DNA of 64,000 nucleotides from Bryopsis sp. KO-2023 (taxonomy: Eukaryota; Chlorophyta; Ulvophyceae; Bryopsidales; Bryopsidaceae), in the NCBI GenBank assembly GCA_030272585.1, contig BSYQ01000007.1:500001-564000 (forward strand). The letters are read 5' to 3'. The notes under the pieces are model-generated. The model was not told the origin of the DNA. It saw only the letters and a program-made list of their open reading frames with translations, and ran no database searches. Each line of letters begins with the position of its first letter. Within the stretch, counting starts at the first letter, position 1. This document shows positions 35,701 to 48,695 of this stretch, piece by piece. A program made the translations under genes and the position numbers.

Positions 35701-35980
35701 ACAAAACCGAGTGTCAAGGTCAATAGGGAAAGCACTGGTGTTTCGAACGTCGAAGCCCCACCTGAATAACTCCGCTGTGCAAAGAGGCTAGAATCCACGG
35801 TCTGAAGCCATAAAGCAGATTCTCGACAAGGTTAGCAAAAGGTGTAACATGGTGGAGATCTCTGTCGATCAAAGAACTCGACGAGCGAGGTCGAATTGCT
35901 AGTCAGGACTCGACGCACCGTTTCGGATGGAAAGCCAACCCCTTGACGCGCATACTCTTCGTCTCGAATTTCGTCAGCAT
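29783..35980 (-). CDS. COPA: Coatomer subunit alpha
   Basis: Core of the COPI coat for Golgi-to-ER and intra-Golgi vesicles. The start at 35980 reads [20 protein letters not shown], the universal N-terminus. A large exon around 35660-35150 holds WD repeats ([60 protein letters not shown]). More WD repeats follow to about 34100. The second propeller includes [20 protein letters not shown] (about 32750) and [17 protein letters not shown] (about 33770). The alpha-solenoid exon at 32379-31480 has [20 protein letters not shown] and [13 protein letters not shown]. The C-terminal domain ends [20 protein letters not shown] with CSTTQLR at 29783, as in other alpha-COP proteins. There are at least a dozen exons. 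The acidic linker around 31500-31620 ([20 protein letters not shown] region) is typical. Exon borders in the middle were not all fixed. Confidence 0.97.
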
Positions 35981-36750
35981 TGTGGCTACTTACACCAACG
36001 AAACCGGGCCCACCGCCAAATCAAAAAAACTCGCAAAGCGTCAGGCCTGGCGTGAAAATCGCCGACGAAAGGCGCAACCAGCCCCACAGATATCCCTCTG
36101 ACAGCAAAGCTCTTTCTAAAACACCCCGCAACCACCAAAGTTCGTCGTTCGTGAAGGCCTGTATCGCGCGATGGTCCAACTGGTTCGATTTCAGGTGGAA
36201 CGAAGACAGGACGCAAAAGGAGCGCACACCGCGATACGTGTCCCGGATATCGATATTCTTGGGTTGATCATTGGAGTCCGCCACCAAATCCTCGACCACT
36301 TCTTTTTCTTGTGTGAAGTCTTTCGACCGTCTGCGAGTGCGCACGTGAAAACTTCTGTACGTTTTTTTCTGTAATCCTTTGCTTCCCGAAACTGTTGCTG
36401 TGGGAAAAAGGTTATTCCAGTGGATGGATCTGCAACCTCGAATGAATATGATGGATCACGAAAACAAAGAAAATGATGGGAAGCCTGCTGGGTTTTTCGC
36501 CCTCCTCTCCCCCCCCCCCAAAAGAAAAAAGAGTAAAAACGACTGGAGTGTCTTCTTCAGCTGATATCAGACACCTCCAGATTGAGAATTAGGGGATGAG
36601 TCCCTCTGAAAAACAATCAGATCAACAAGAAGAATGAAGTTACAAGCAAATATAGAACAACAAATGGCTGAGAAACTTGCAAAAAAAAAACACAAGCACC
36701 AGAACAAAAAATAAACAATAATCCAGACTACTTTCTCCATAAAGAGATCT
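35981..36750. other. Intergenic between carotenoid oxygenase 3' end and coatomer alpha 5' end
   Basis: About 770 bp. The left part is the 3' flank of the carotenoid oxygenase, the right part the promoter of coatomer alpha. Overlapping frames on both strands at 35986-36374 have no recognisable domain. Confidence 0.5.
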
Positions 36751-39700
36751 TCATTCTTGTCCGAAGAAATGTCCATGGAATCTGGCAGGAATTCCATAGG
36801 GCATCTTGGCAACAGCCACCTCCTCCCAGGTTTTAGCATCTAGAATAACCAAACTGGTGGTCCCATCAGGCCCCATGCAACTTGAAATTACCACCCCGTC
36901 ATCTTCTGAGGTTGGGTTTGGAGCTTCCACAAAACAGGGTTCACCTACACACAAAAAAGAAATGGAATTTACAATCAAAATATTTAGTATCGACCCCAGA
37001 ATAAGTCTTTGCAACCCGAGAGGAAGGAAAGCGGCCCAAAAAAAGCAATAGAGTTGCGTTCTGGCAGCAACAAAAAAATGCGGTAAAAGTGGGTTTTGTG
37101 AAATAATCTTACAGGAGTTTCTCAGTGACTACTTGATAATTCTTCCGTGTAGATTAAACAACAAACAACACACTTCACTTTGCAAGGTGTACCTGCCAAG
37201 TAACCGCGATTCCACACTTTGCACGTCCCTTCTTCCACATCCGCTTTGACCAAACAGTTTCCATTGCATGTCGGTCGAGATGCTCCTGTCATGTACACAT
37301 ACCTACAAAATATCCACCACAAATCGAAATTCTTATGTTTTGTTGAGCAAACACCACCGACTGGATGTTCATTTCCCACCCAGGACATGCTTTTTGCTAG
37401 AAGCCCCTTGTTGCATTTTTGCAAGAATAAGTTCCGTACAGCCTACACTCTCCAGCACATTTCAGCAAAAAACATAAACGGATATCAAAACATTAGTCTG
37501 CTCCACTTCTTGGGATGAGGCCACCCATGCGTCTGCAAATATGCCCAGTAGTGCTAGCAACACACCTGTGTTTTTTCCCCCTGAAGCGATCGTTGATCGT
37601 TGGAAAGTCGCAATATTTTCCATGCATTTCTGGCTTCACCAGAGGTTCCCATTTCAAAACCCCTCCATCTCCTTCCAAGGGCACCTCAATTCTGCACAGC
37701 ATGGACTCCGCCATATCATTTCCCCCCTCCAATATCACATCCAGCCTGTTGTCGACCAGAGTTTTCAGATCCTTGTACATCGCCACATCGAAACAGAAGC
37801 GCTTGCCATCCTCGGACTCAAAGGCATTCCCAAAATGGTAGTTGAAGAAAGTCGGACACCGAAATGTTCGAACCTGTCCAGCCACAACAGAAGAAAACGC
37901 TTTACGGGAAAGAGGAGAGAACGATCCAACAATTTCCATGCAGTTACACTGAGCAAAAAATCGTTAGTTGAACTCATGCCAACCCAGATCCAACCGATTA
38001 GCTCAACATTAGAAACGGTTTTGCATCAATATGTATGTCAATTACCTTTCCTTCACCCTTGAGTGGGACCAGATGGACGAAAGTGCATGCATCAGGATTC
38101 CACTTCATCATTCCGTATTCAGAAGGTGTCTCGAGCATCAACGCCGAGAAATTAATATTACAGGGTGTTTCAACAATGGCTGCATAGTTGTTGGTTGCAG
38201 GGAAGTCATGAATCCAGGAGGCCACGAAAGGAGCTTGCAAAGGCACGAAACCAACCTCTTCACACTCGAACGTGGATTTATTCTGCCGGTACACCGTATA
38301 TCCCTTTGCAAACTGCAAAACACAACAATCAGTACGTCATAATTACATATCTTTCCTCCCTAAAAAAACACATTTTGGAAACCCAGGTGCACAAAACAAA
38401 ACCAAAAGCTTTTTTGGGACACATCAGCAGGAGTTGCACGTATCGAGATTAAGGTCAAATTTCAAGAAACGTTGAATATCCTAGGGGAAAAAAATGAAGC
38501 AGAAACATTTTGTCAAAGTGGTCAAATAGAAGCGGAATTCTCACATCAGATGCCACATTAATAATGTCGCCCTGTTCGGTAATGAACGGATGGGCAGTAA
38601 CAGTGTCTCCTTTAACATCTGGTGCCATTTGCTCCACCACTGTCATTGTATCCATGTCTATCTCGAACGCAGCAGTCTTTGGCTCTGCAACCACCAAACT
38701 GTAACAGCTCACAGACTGCATTGGCACAATGAACATAAGACTAGAAACAGCCTGCACGCATTCAAAAACAGAAAAGAAAAGAGCAAAGGTGATGAAAACA
38801 ATACATCAACGATTGTTCCCAGCATTTATGCCATTGTGGATTCGTAAATCGCTGAACAATATCAAAATAGATTTTGTTTTCAGTGTCATTTATCTTTTCG
38901 TGAACACACCACTGACAGCCAGCACTTTGCCTCCAAAGGGAATCACAGAAACGGATGCGTTGTCTGTGGTCGCCTGCTTTCCAAAAAGCCCCATCGATGC
39001 AAACAGAACTATATTGGTGAAAACATTCGAGCCCTCGGGAGAAGCGGCGAACTCTTTCCATTTCAGCTTCCCCGTAGCCCTAGTGTCAAAATTAGAATCA
39101 GACAATTTTTGTTTCAAATGACTCACACCCAGGTCGGAGGCCTCCAGTACCCGCTGTTCCCAATCATCTATTTTGTAATCCATCTGAAGGGGAATTTATT
39201 TAAAATCGTTTTCTATCAATAAGTATGGTGTCGTGGGCCCAGTTCATTAATTCCAATGCTAAAAATGGAAATTACTACTGAAATTCTGCATGTTTTCTTC
39301 CGAAAATTGAAACCTGATGATCCCACTTTCAAGCTTAATATTGCTTGTTTTTCGTCAGGATATGTTCATTTTCGGAGGATTTCCTCTCACTTGTAATGTT
39401 TGTAAGCCTCAGTTTGCAAAAACCGGTGTGAAGTGAAAACACCCTCCTCGCTAATGCGCCACTTGTGGAGCAGAGCAAACCCATCAAACATGTGCTTCAT
39501 AACTGTACATGCAAAAACAACACCACCCTTCAAAAGCTGGAAAGACAAGTGAAACAGTCGGCATTTGAATGCACATGGTCGACCAGATCACAGGGATCAA
39601 TTCAAGCACGGACAACGTCGATTTTCACATGATGCCCTCTCTGAATGCAAACCTACCAGTGTAATCACCGCAGCCATTCAGCAACAGGGTGCCTTTCAAC

Positions 39701-40149
39701 CATTCTGGGATCTTCCCTTCCACTTCCACAGGGATCTCATCGATCTAGAAAATACACAACGAACGTCAGGATTGCTTGAGAAGTGAAACAAATCACTGGA
39801 GTTGTCACACAAAGGAAGCGCAAGAAACGACATCGATCCACATGGATCGATGTCTAATCACAGATCACCAGCTGCGTACTTGTTCGAAGTCGATTGTGCC
39901 GTAGCAGGTCCCAAGAGCCGTTTTCGAAGCGTTCTGACTGGAGGCAGCGGCGGTTTCTGACTCTGATACTTCCGTAGAGGACGCCGCGAGACGCACGCCT
40001 CGCCGTGGTGTCGGCCGCATGCATGGGCTCGCTGCGCCAGTTGAAAGCGGCACTCGAATGTGCTCCTGGAAAGCTTGGAGGTGGTGGTGCTGGGAAAACT
40101 TGCCCAGCGCCTGCATCTTCGTCGCCGTTGCTGGTGCACTACTCAGCAT
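36751..40149 (-). CDS. Carotenoid cleavage oxygenase (RPE65/CCD/NCED family)
   Basis: Iron(II) dioxygenase that cleaves carotenoid double bonds. The first exon (40149 to about 39884) gives a Ser/Ala/Arg-rich leader (MLSSAPATATKMQALGKFSQ ... RPTPRRGVRLAASSTE) that looks like a direct plastid transit peptide. Later exons carry IDEIPVEVEGKIPEWLKGTL and LLNGCGDYTG (family N-terminus). The iron-binding histidines are visible in GDTVTAHPFITEQG (about 38590), APFVASWIHDFPATNNYAAI (about 38210), FFNYHFGNAFESEDGKRFCF (about 37830) and the C-terminal IPARFHGHFFGQE at 36751. YVYMTGASRPTCNGNCLVKA lies near 37300. All four ligands are present, so the enzyme is likely active. I cannot tell the CCD subtype or cleavage position from sequence. 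About ten exons; divergent from prefoldin 2. Confidence 0.93.
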
Positions 40150-40445
40150 GTGAGATTTGTGATGTTTGGGGCGGCTGAGTTTATCCTACACGATGTGGTG
40201 ACGGAGTGCCGAATTATCAAACTGTCAAGTTGACATCAGTAAGATAAGTTGAGATGGTGTAAAATGGGCTATTTCGAGTGGGGTTGGGTGACGAAAGGCG
40301 ACGTAACAATGCTGTCTTACTCAACGTGACATGAGACGAACTCAAGAATCAAATCCAGTTTCTGGAAGATGGTGTCCAGGCGATTGTTGCGTTTGTCAGA
40401 AACGTCCCGTAAAAAGAGTTGGCTGCGGTGATATATTGAAGAAAT
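40150..40445. promoter_or_regulatory. Divergent promoter region, carotenoid oxygenase / prefoldin 2
   Basis: About 300 bp between two divergent start codons (40149 minus, 40446 plus). It contains GACGTAAC near 40299 and TGACATCAG near 40230, but no element can be assigned firmly. Confidence 0.4.
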
Positions 40446-41609
40446 ATGTCCGCTGAGACGTCGGGCGAGGAAGTGTTCACCAACCAAAATGACATCGTCC
40501 AGAAGTGAGCCCTTATTCGTGCTGTTTTTCGCATGCGTATTTTTCCGCGAGCGCTCCCTGACGGTTTTCCTGTCGATGCAGGTTTGCCTCGATGCGAGAA
40601 GAGCTGAACTCGATATGGACAAAGATGAACGAACTCAGCAGCGATGGGTCGGAACACCGTCAAGTTATAAGTGCACTTGAGCCTATGGCGTCAGATAGAA
40701 AATGTTTTCGACTGATCGGCGACGTCCTTGTGGAAAGAACGGTTTCAGAAGTGCTACCCGCTGTGAAATCAACTGAGGAGCAGATAAGAAAGGTGAGAAG
40801 ACGAGAGTTTTGATTTTCATTCAGGAGCCCTGGCGAAGGCAGTTCAGAATTGGAGCTTATTCTTACTTGGGCAGTAGTTGAGGGGCTTGGTGTTTTATTC
40901 GTTGTTAAATATAGTATTTTGAATTTATGTGTTGGTTTTCGAAAGACGCTGGAGACACTTGCTAAGGAAGTTGAAGTAAAAAAGGAGAGGCTGGCAGCTT
41001 TTCAAACCAAGTACAAGATTCGTGTGAAGGTGTGGCTATTTTGATTTTGTCACTTGTTTGGTTTCTTTCTATGAAACCTCTCCTTTGGGCGAGTCCCCTT
41101 AATCAGACAATACTGATTTCTTGTAACCCCCCGTCGCCCAATATTATACCTGGAGTGCTGAAAAGTGGAGGACTTGCATGTCATCAGAAATGCCTTTTTG
41201 AATTTTAGAGGAAAAGGGCTTGGGTATTTAGCAGAGAGCTCAGGCATATAGATATCTTCCTAGGCTTTCAAGCTTGATTTTGTGTTTCCTGGTCCTTGGA
41301 CCAATGTGGGCGGCCTTTCTTCTTCGTGTTCTTTTTTTCCTTTTTAAAGGCTTCTTTACCTTCCTGGTTTTCTCGTGTTGATCTCCATGAATCAAAATTA
41401 ATCCTCGAAAAGAAAAAAAGAAACCAGAGTTTTGTGGCGCTCTCCTTAGTCGAAATGAATTAGTTTTTTTGTGTGCTTAAATTCTTTTCTGGTGTCCGGT
41501 TTTAAAGGGAGAAGATGGAGAGGATGAGGAAGAGCCTCAGAATTCAGGCAACGCAAAAAATGATCAAGCAGGTGCATCCAGTCACGGCGTCCTCGTTTCA
41601 TCATCTTAG
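40446..41609 (+). CDS. PFDN2: Prefoldin subunit 2
   Basis: Beta-type subunit of the hexameric chaperone that hands nascent actin and tubulin to CCT. Four exons (40446-40504, 40582-40792, 40946-41029, 41508-41609) total 456 nt, giving 151 residues with consistent phases. The start reads MSAETSGEEVFTNQNDIVQK, followed by FASMREELNSIWTKMNELSS, ALEPMASDRKCFRLIGDVLV, ERTVSEVLPAVKSTEEQIRK and TLETLAKEVEVKKERLAAFQ, then TKYKIRVK. Two flanking coiled coils around a beta-hairpin (RKCFRLIGDVLVERT) define the family. The acidic last exon (GEDGEDEEEPQNSG) is a variable tail. Confidence 0.95.
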
Positions 41610-44094
41610 CCGCACCATTCCTCTTTTTCTTGATTTGTTTTTTTCGGTCTGGAGAAGGCTGTAGACGTTTCTAAAAATAGATTTGCCAGGGAGGGTTGCT
41701 TGTGGTAGCTATGCAGGAAAATACATTCTTACTATTTGCTCTCTTTTTTCAGTTTCCTTGACAATTCGTGCGCGGTGTAGTATCTTGGGCTTTTTCTTTC
41801 TTCGGAAGTTACAATGAACCCATGGTTGAAAAGCGAGTTTTCTGTTGGGTTTTCCGAAACAACTTATCGTTCACCAGAACAAGGTGGTTTCAGGGGTTTA
41901 ATTGGACAGAGATTCAATCAGAGTATTGAATTTCACAATACAAACTTCCATCAGTGTCCGTTGCCTGGTGGAAAACAAATTTTCAGAAAATAAGGTGAGT
42001 TTGTTCAAGGATTCACTGGTACTTCACAAAAGAGAACAACTGTAAAAACTGACAGAATCACAACTGCTGGTCAAACACTCGCGTATTTGGATCAATGGGA
42101 AGCAAAGCCGACAAATACACCAAAGGATCTTCTGGGAATCAGAAATACAGAATTTTTTCAAGAGGGTGGCACAAGGAATGGAACTGTCGCACTAAAAAGT
42201 GTGTCCTCATTGCATTTGATTTCCAGATGCTTTTTTTTTCCTATCGCTTTTTATGATTTCTCTAATTACTCAAGTTTTACTTGTTATGAACTTGTTTGGC
42301 TGAAAGTGATTCTCGCATCAAACATTAATGGCTTAATGTTTCACATTTATTCCAGTGCACCCTGGACAAACAGAAGTCTGGATGGTCTGGACGGTTTGTG
42401 TGTTCTCACCATACAAAACACACACACACACACACACATAGTTCAAGAGAATTTGGATCATCTTTTCCAATTGGCTCAAAGCAAATATTATTTCAGGCTG
42501 GAAATATACTCCTTTGGAACGATAATGTTTTTCCGAATATTGTAAGAAAAATGGATACATCGTGCTGGTTTTCAAAGTTTGTTTTTCTAATTTCTCGCAA
42601 GCACAGGTTTATTTCTAGTTTCACAAACAAATATGTCCGACAAAATAACGGATTCACAGAAATCAACACTCACAGTAATGATCTTGTAATTAAAACCCTG
42701 AAAAAAAAATCGACAAAAAAAATATTAAATTCCTTAACAGAGAAAAGGAAAGCAAACATCAGCCCACATTGGGGATTCTTATCAGAATCGAAATAAACAT
42801 TTTTCTTTTTCTTTTTTTCTTTTTTTTTCCTCCTCATAGTTTCTTCCATTAATACCATACTTAAAAAAAAAACAAAAGGAAAAAACTCCTCACGAGATAG
42901 GATAATTAAAACCAAAAAAAAAAAAAAGGAAAGAAAACAAAAGTAAACAAAATCAATCCCCAAGACTGCACTAAACACCTTCTCAATAACCCTTCTCTCT
43001 CTCTCTCGCTGTCTACAAAAATGGAATCGGTAGCAAATTAGCTATTTGACTTTGCACTGAACTGAACTGCAAACCAATGCACACACATATACATGCAATG
43101 CATCGGAAACAGAATCCCCCCCAGAAAAAAATATGCAGAATATCCATGGACATTGCATATCGACATCCCAAACGTCGGTGGAAAACGTGTTTCACCCCAT
43201 TGGTTAAAAACATCAGTCACCCCTCGAGCCGTTCAATCAATCATCCACAGAAAAAGACCCTGCTCCTCATATCCCCTCAATCCCCTAGTAGTAAACAGAT
43301 CGAACGGACTTCCCACATGGAACTGGTGGGGAAACACTTTTGAACCAAAAGACCCATATTCTATTGGCAATAATAGCACGACATCTCTGCTCGAGAGTTG
43401 TTTTGGCGATATATAATCTCCCCCCAAAAATCCTTAGACCATAACACTAATACAAACCCACTTTTTGTTCACTTGGAAATTCTGCATTCCCAATCCTTGA
43501 CAGTTTGAACCGAAACAGTGCTTGCGACTGTCCCCCTTATTTGAGAGCTGGAAAACATAGATTGATGACATCTACGCATAACTTGCACAATTTCCACTCT
43601 CAGCCACATTCACCCCCATCTTTTTTGCCTCCTTCTCTTTCTTTTTTTTTCTTTTTTTCCTTTTTTCGCGACCGAAACCATTCATGATACAATATATGTT
43701 CTGTCTTTTTCTTAGCCATTCAATTCCGTCATTATTGCTTGAACAGCCAAAATTAGTAAACCATCTAATACTCACACTTTTCCCCCTTTTAATCCCTCCA
43801 CTTCCTAACATGTAAACACACTCGCATGCATATATAGATCTTTGACCCAATCCTTGTTGGATTTCCTTTAAAGAAACTAACCCCATGCATGATATTTCGA
43901 ATTAACTCCCAACCACAAAAAGTATGATAAGTTTAAAAAAAAATCTGTTCAACGATTTTCAAGAAAAACGGCAAGTAAGAAGTATCTGACGCTATCCACT
44001 AGAACCACGATCTTTTGCTTCTCTTTTTCTTTTTTCTTTCCAGATTACAGAAGAAAGAAAGAAAGAAAAAAGACACTCCTCTATGTCAGACATA
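41610..44094. other. 2.5-kb gene-poor region rich in simple sequence
   Basis: After prefoldin 2. It contains a CA repeat (42420-42439), T- and A-rich blocks (42795-42935), a CT run (43000-43008) and more T runs (43640-43670). I found no exon with recognisable homology on either strand. If the orphan exon at 44095-44208 belongs to a gene, its downstream exons should be here. Confidence 0.5.
42420..42439. repeat. (CA)n microsatellite
   Basis: About ten uninterrupted CA units in non-coding DNA downstream of prefoldin 2. Confidence 0.95.
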
Positions 44095-44208
44095 CGTTTG
44101 TCTGACAAATTCTTGCACCAGATTCTTTCTGGGATCATGGGGCTCTTGCAACCCATACTGGACCAGCCGTTCCTCAATATCATTGATATAACTGACGATT
44201 TCATACTG
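44095..44208 (-). CDS. Orphan coding exon, gene unassigned
   Basis: Minus-strand segment after an acceptor (GGATGCAG) that reads YEIVSYINDIEERLVQYGLQ and EPHDPRKNLVQEFVRQT. It ends at a strong donor GTATGT; without splicing it would stop two codons later (YV). The regular heptad-like helix and lack of stops look like real protein. The ending (K-LV-EFVRQ-Y) recalls the Nse3/MAGE fold, but the match is too short to claim. A possible upstream piece, LHVPLRVKILAE, lies near 44570-44605 on the same strand. No start or end of the gene is found. Confidence 0.35.
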
Positions 44209-46906
44209 CATCCACACACCACACGCTTTTTTTAACACTCCCTAATAAATGCAGTGGTCAAGTTTTAGACACTGGAAACCCAACCTTCCACAACTCAGTT
44301 TCAGATTCCCTCTTTGTGACTATTGAAAAGTCCTTTTAGCATAATAAATTTGGGGATCAATCACAAATCAATCCGCGACCAACAGGATTCAAACCCAGGC
44401 TGGGTGCAACTCAAATCAAAATTCTATCCCACAGTTCAGTTTGATTTTATCTAGATCAGATGAAGGCACTCTCTCTTGTGCGAGTGCTGCTAAACAAATA
44501 TTTCCTTGACATGCGCAGGAATTGCACCATGCAATTCTGATCAGGATTCACACTCTGCAAGGATTTTGACACGCAAAGGGACATGCAGCTTGATCCAATG
44601 TGCAAATGAAAGCAAATATGTTTTGTATGTTCACTATGTTCTAATCTACTTGTTCTACTTGAAAAAAAAATGTGTTTGAATTCCCGCTGGATCGTTGAGA
44701 GATGCCATACCACGAGTTCTTTTTTCGTGCACTCTTTGCAATAGAGAAATTGGAGTTCATGTTTCTTCAATTCCGTCCGACTTCTCAGCTTGCAAAAGCA
44801 CGGTAGCGACTGGATCTTCTTTCGCAAGGAAAACATCGAAATCGACGCTGCTGTGCGGGGGCACCGAACAGTTACCGACGCTTTTTTCTTAAACGACGGG
44901 GGGGGGCGTAACGGTGGAGCGGGTTCGAGCCAAAATTATTGCACGAAGAACCTCAGCTGGAAAAGAAAACAAGGAAAATCTTAATTGCAGTAGGGAGGAG
45001 GAGAGAGAAATTATTATTTTCCCTCGACAAGATTCAGAATTCGTGGCAAGCATTTCGAAACCCGCCACAGAAAAGCGTCACGAAACGACCAAGTACGAGC
45101 AAAACGCTCCACCTTCCGCCGCCAAAGAAATCGGGACGTTTTTTTTTCTCCGACAGCGACCATACAGTCATAGGGACGCCACCACAAGACGAATCGAACC
45201 TGATCAGTGTGTATCAGATGCAGCACTTTTGTTTCTGCTCCGAATAATCGTCAACTACCCACACTCCTTTTGGTGAGTATGCAAATTGCGAAAGCACTCT
45301 GCCAAAAAGGCGACCCTCTGTGGGTGTGGCCATACACTCACTCTCTTTGACCTCTGTGCTCTGCGATACGAGGAGGCATGGTTGCAAGCACGTAAGCGCC
45401 AGCCATGCAGATCACTTCGAATGACGCAACAATGTGTAATACCGATTTTCCATGAACAGCTGTACGTTTGCCTCGTAAAACGAAAACCCAAACCCGTAAA
45501 ACACCACAAAACCAATGACTAATAATTACAAAATCACAATCAACCCCCATGATGATGCCTCAAAAACTGCAAGTGTACAGCCCCAGTAAAAAAAGACCTG
45601 TAATAAAAATCCATTCACACACACACAGCCCCAGTATCCTTCTGAAGTGTAAACAGATTCCTAAGATTCCTGAGACGGGGGTCGGGCCCTCGCATTCCCA
45701 TTCCACATTCGCCCACTAAACAATAGCCAGATGAACAAAAACCTCTCCCCGCATCCTCTAGAGAAGAATTTAAAGAGCGGCCACAGTTAGAATTTGTCTT
45801 GTAAGTCCCTTTCGGGCGTTGTTGATGTTCTGGTGTGTACTACCTGTTGTCTAACAACAAAGAGTCCGGGCAACAGTTCAGCCGAATATTAAGCTACTAC
45901 AGTAGCGGGAGATAAATTTGTTCAAGAAGGAAGTTTGGTCTACTCAATTCCCTATATGATTGTGGTTATTCGGATATTCGTTGGCACTACTCCTGGGTCT
46001 TTCGCTATACGTCTCCGAAAGCTCTTTTTTCGAAGATCTCTAGTAGGCTTTTGGCTTCTATTTTGTTTTCAATGTATAAACATGGGCAATCTCTTTTAGC
46101 TTAATCATTTATTTTTTTTGCAACGGTTGGATTTTCTTTGTCCAGGGAGCTTTCTTTTGGGTGGGTTCTTTTTGTTGTTCTTACCTTGTATTACTCTGGC
46201 ATTATGGGGGATGATGGCCTCTTTTTGCTGTAATTGATTGATTGATTGACGTCGCAGTCGAAGACCCGAGGTATGAAACAGAAATTTTGTGTTCACACTG
46301 CTGTGGCGTTGCGCCAGTCTCGGACAGCCCGACGGCTGTTCGAGGAAATATCAGATTTGGGCGGCGTTTGGATTTGACGTTGAAGGCCTCCAACCCCTCA
46401 ACATTGGCATGTTTCCTTCTGATCATAGAAGTGGGGGCCTGTGTGCGCGTAAACGACTCAGTTTCACACAGAGGTCCGTCCAGGAGCTCTCCACCAATAC
46501 ATTGTGCTGATCAAACGTAGCACCAGGGAGCGTTTGGTGAATGGCGTGGTGGGTTATGGACGAAGAGCACGCCGTCAGCAAAGCCGAATTGTCGGTGCAT
46601 TTGCTTGGACCGCCGCTGAAAAAGCGTGGGTACAGCTGTGGCCCTCAACATTCACCATTCAGGTGCGAAAATTGAAAATGGGAGGTTCCCGTGCACCCAA
46701 TAGGCGCGCAGAATGGTTTGAAACGAAGACGTATTGTGTGAAATCGACTGGCTGGTCTAAAGCACAGGTTGTATTTATTCGAATGCATTCATATGAACAA
46801 ACCCAGTGCACACGAACACGAATGCTGAATAAATAAATAAATGCAAGCAAATTGCATCTGATTGCTGGATTTATGATGCCCAGTGATATTGTTTGCTTGA
46901 TCACAG
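44209..46906. other. 2.7-kb region with no confirmed gene
   Basis: Overlapping frames occur on both strands. Plus-strand frames at 44914-45276 are Lys/Arg-rich (RTSAGKENKENLNC) but I cannot support them as genes. The 5' exon(s) of the EamA transporter must lie in the right part. Short AAT repeats (AATAAATAAATAAATG) occur near 46828-46843. Confidence 0.45.
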
Positions 46907-47795
46907 GTGGCTATGGTCCAGGGGTTTAATATGCCTGCTCACATCACTGGTGCCAAGTGCAATGACCAGTGTCCTCACAAAAATTCTGGAAAATAAATAT
47001 CAAGCTTTTGAGCTTGTTTTTTTCCAAGGGATGTTTGCAGCATGCACATTGACGTTCTGGTCAAAGTCTTCAGGAAAGCTGATTTTAGGACCGAAGAGCA
47101 TTTTACACTTGACCATTCCACGTGGTATCTTTGGAGCCCTCTCCATTGCCTTTTACTACATTACTTTGCATCTTTTGCCAATCGGAGATGGGATTGCGCT
47201 ATTCTACATGAATCCAATAATCACTGCTTCTCTTTCGTGGATTCTTGGAGTAGAAACCATTCGTACAGTCATGGTCATCGGGGTGATTTTCAGCATGATG
47301 GGGATCGTGCTGGTGGCACAACCCCCATTCCTGTTCGGCAACTTGGCTGTGAAGTGGACTACTGAAAGGACTGTTGGCTTTGCTACCGGGGGACTATCTG
47401 CCCTGTTCGTATCAATAGCCTATTTGTGTGTGGCGAAAATTGGCGATCGGGCGACCTCATCCACGATAACCCTGTGGTTTCAATTCACAGCAGTGTTGAT
47501 GTCCGTTCCAATGTTGGCGATTGGGTTCCCCCGAGATGCACAGTTCCAGTTTTCGGCCATGGAGGGGTTAATGATGGTTGCCACATGCGCAGCTTCTCTG
47601 GGTGCACAAGTGTTGAAAGTGAGGGGCTTCCAGCTGTGTAATGCCAGCATTGGAGCAGCAGTGCCGTCCTTGGAGTTGGTGCTTTCTTATATCATCGGGT
47701 ATGCGGTTCTGAATGAAACTTTGTCTCTTGTAAAATTAGCAGGAGCTACATTAATGATTATTGGGGTACTTTGTGTTGCTGGAGGAAAGAAATGA
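46907..47795 (+). CDS. EamA/DMT-family membrane transporter (5' exon missing)
   Basis: A single large exon after an acceptor at 46906, open to the stop at 47795, gives about 295 residues with ten hydrophobic segments. The two EamA repeats are visible: LVPSAMTSVLTKILENKYQA with FELVFFQGMFAACTLTFWSK, then IFGALSIAFYYITLHLLPIG with DGIALFYMNPIITASLSWIL; in the second half AAVPSLELVLSYIIGYAVLN, ETLSLVKLAGATLMIIGVLC. This resembles the SLC35G / plant and algal DMT proteins. The substrate is unknown. The frame lacks an ATG near its start and phase requires two bases from an upstream exon, which I could not identify. Confidence 0.85.
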
Positions 47796-48695
47796 GGATT
47801 ATATTTACTTTATTTGGTGGGGGGAAAACAATGATTATTTTTATTTTTTTGCTTGGGGGAGGAGTGAGGAGGATCATTTTATTCTTTTTCCCTTTGTTCT
47901 GACTTTGAGCAAAAGGCTGTGTCCGTTTGGGCTGGCTTAGTTAGAACAAAGATTCCCTAGATGATAGACTTTTTTATTCTTATAAATTTTTGTTTCATCA
48001 AGTCAACAGGGGACTGGGGATTTTGTCGACAGTTTTTCTTTTTTTTCTTTTTCAACCTGGGGGAGTGGTGAAAAACCACTCCCTGAGGGTTTTTGCATTG
48101 TGATATTGGTACCATCCACTACTTCAATTTCAATTTCAGACAGAGAATTCAAAAGGTTGAGATTCTTTGGGGGGCAGATTGATAATGCGAAACGTTCTGC
48201 TTACAGAATTAGATCCGGTGTTCCACAACCCACACACTGCCAAATCATAACTCTTCGAAATGACCTCACATCCCCCTCGTGACATTTCCACCGGCTGAAA
48301 AAAATATTGCTGCATGCACACGTCTCCTCCCCCCTCTTCACACTCTTCGACTACAGAACCTATTTTTTAGAAATAAAATATAGACGAAATATATACTTCA
48401 GAATCGCATCCTGTTTTTTGTTTCTCATCCCTGTCAGCACCCCTTCTTTTGAAAAATATTTCAGCATCAAAACGTTGATTCCTCCCGTCCATCCACAAAA
48501 GCATCAAACACTGCTTGAAAAATTAATTATCATATTTGAGAAAAAAGACAAAGATATTCCTGGCATCCCATATAAGTTATTGGGATGCACATCATGTCAG
48601 TGGCAAATCCGCAGAGCCAATCATCACTCTCCAAAATCAGACTTGTCTTTTTTTTTTCATTTCACGATCCATCCCATCGTCTTGTTCATTCATCC
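47796..48695. other. 900-bp convergent intergenic region
   Basis: Between the 3' ends of the EamA transporter (+) and the GDPD gene (-). T-rich with short palindromic CCACTCCC/GGGAGTGG stretches at about 48060-48083, which could form a hairpin. No exon seen. Confidence 0.55.

Noticed and set aside
41760-42200. Possible FG-nucleoporin-like coding sequence suspected from repeated TTC/GGT-rich stretches
   Set aside because: No frame gives recurring FG or GLFG peptides; stops interrupt all frames.
44360-44430. A GGATTCAAACC block resembling a tRNA T-loop (box B) read on the minus strand
   Set aside because: No matching box A, no cloverleaf and no acceptor stem could be folded, so it is neither a tRNA nor a supportable SINE.
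44914-45276. Lys/Arg-rich plus-strand frames (one containing TSAGKENKENLN)
   Set aside because: Two overlapping frames compete, neither has a recognisable domain or a clear splice structure.
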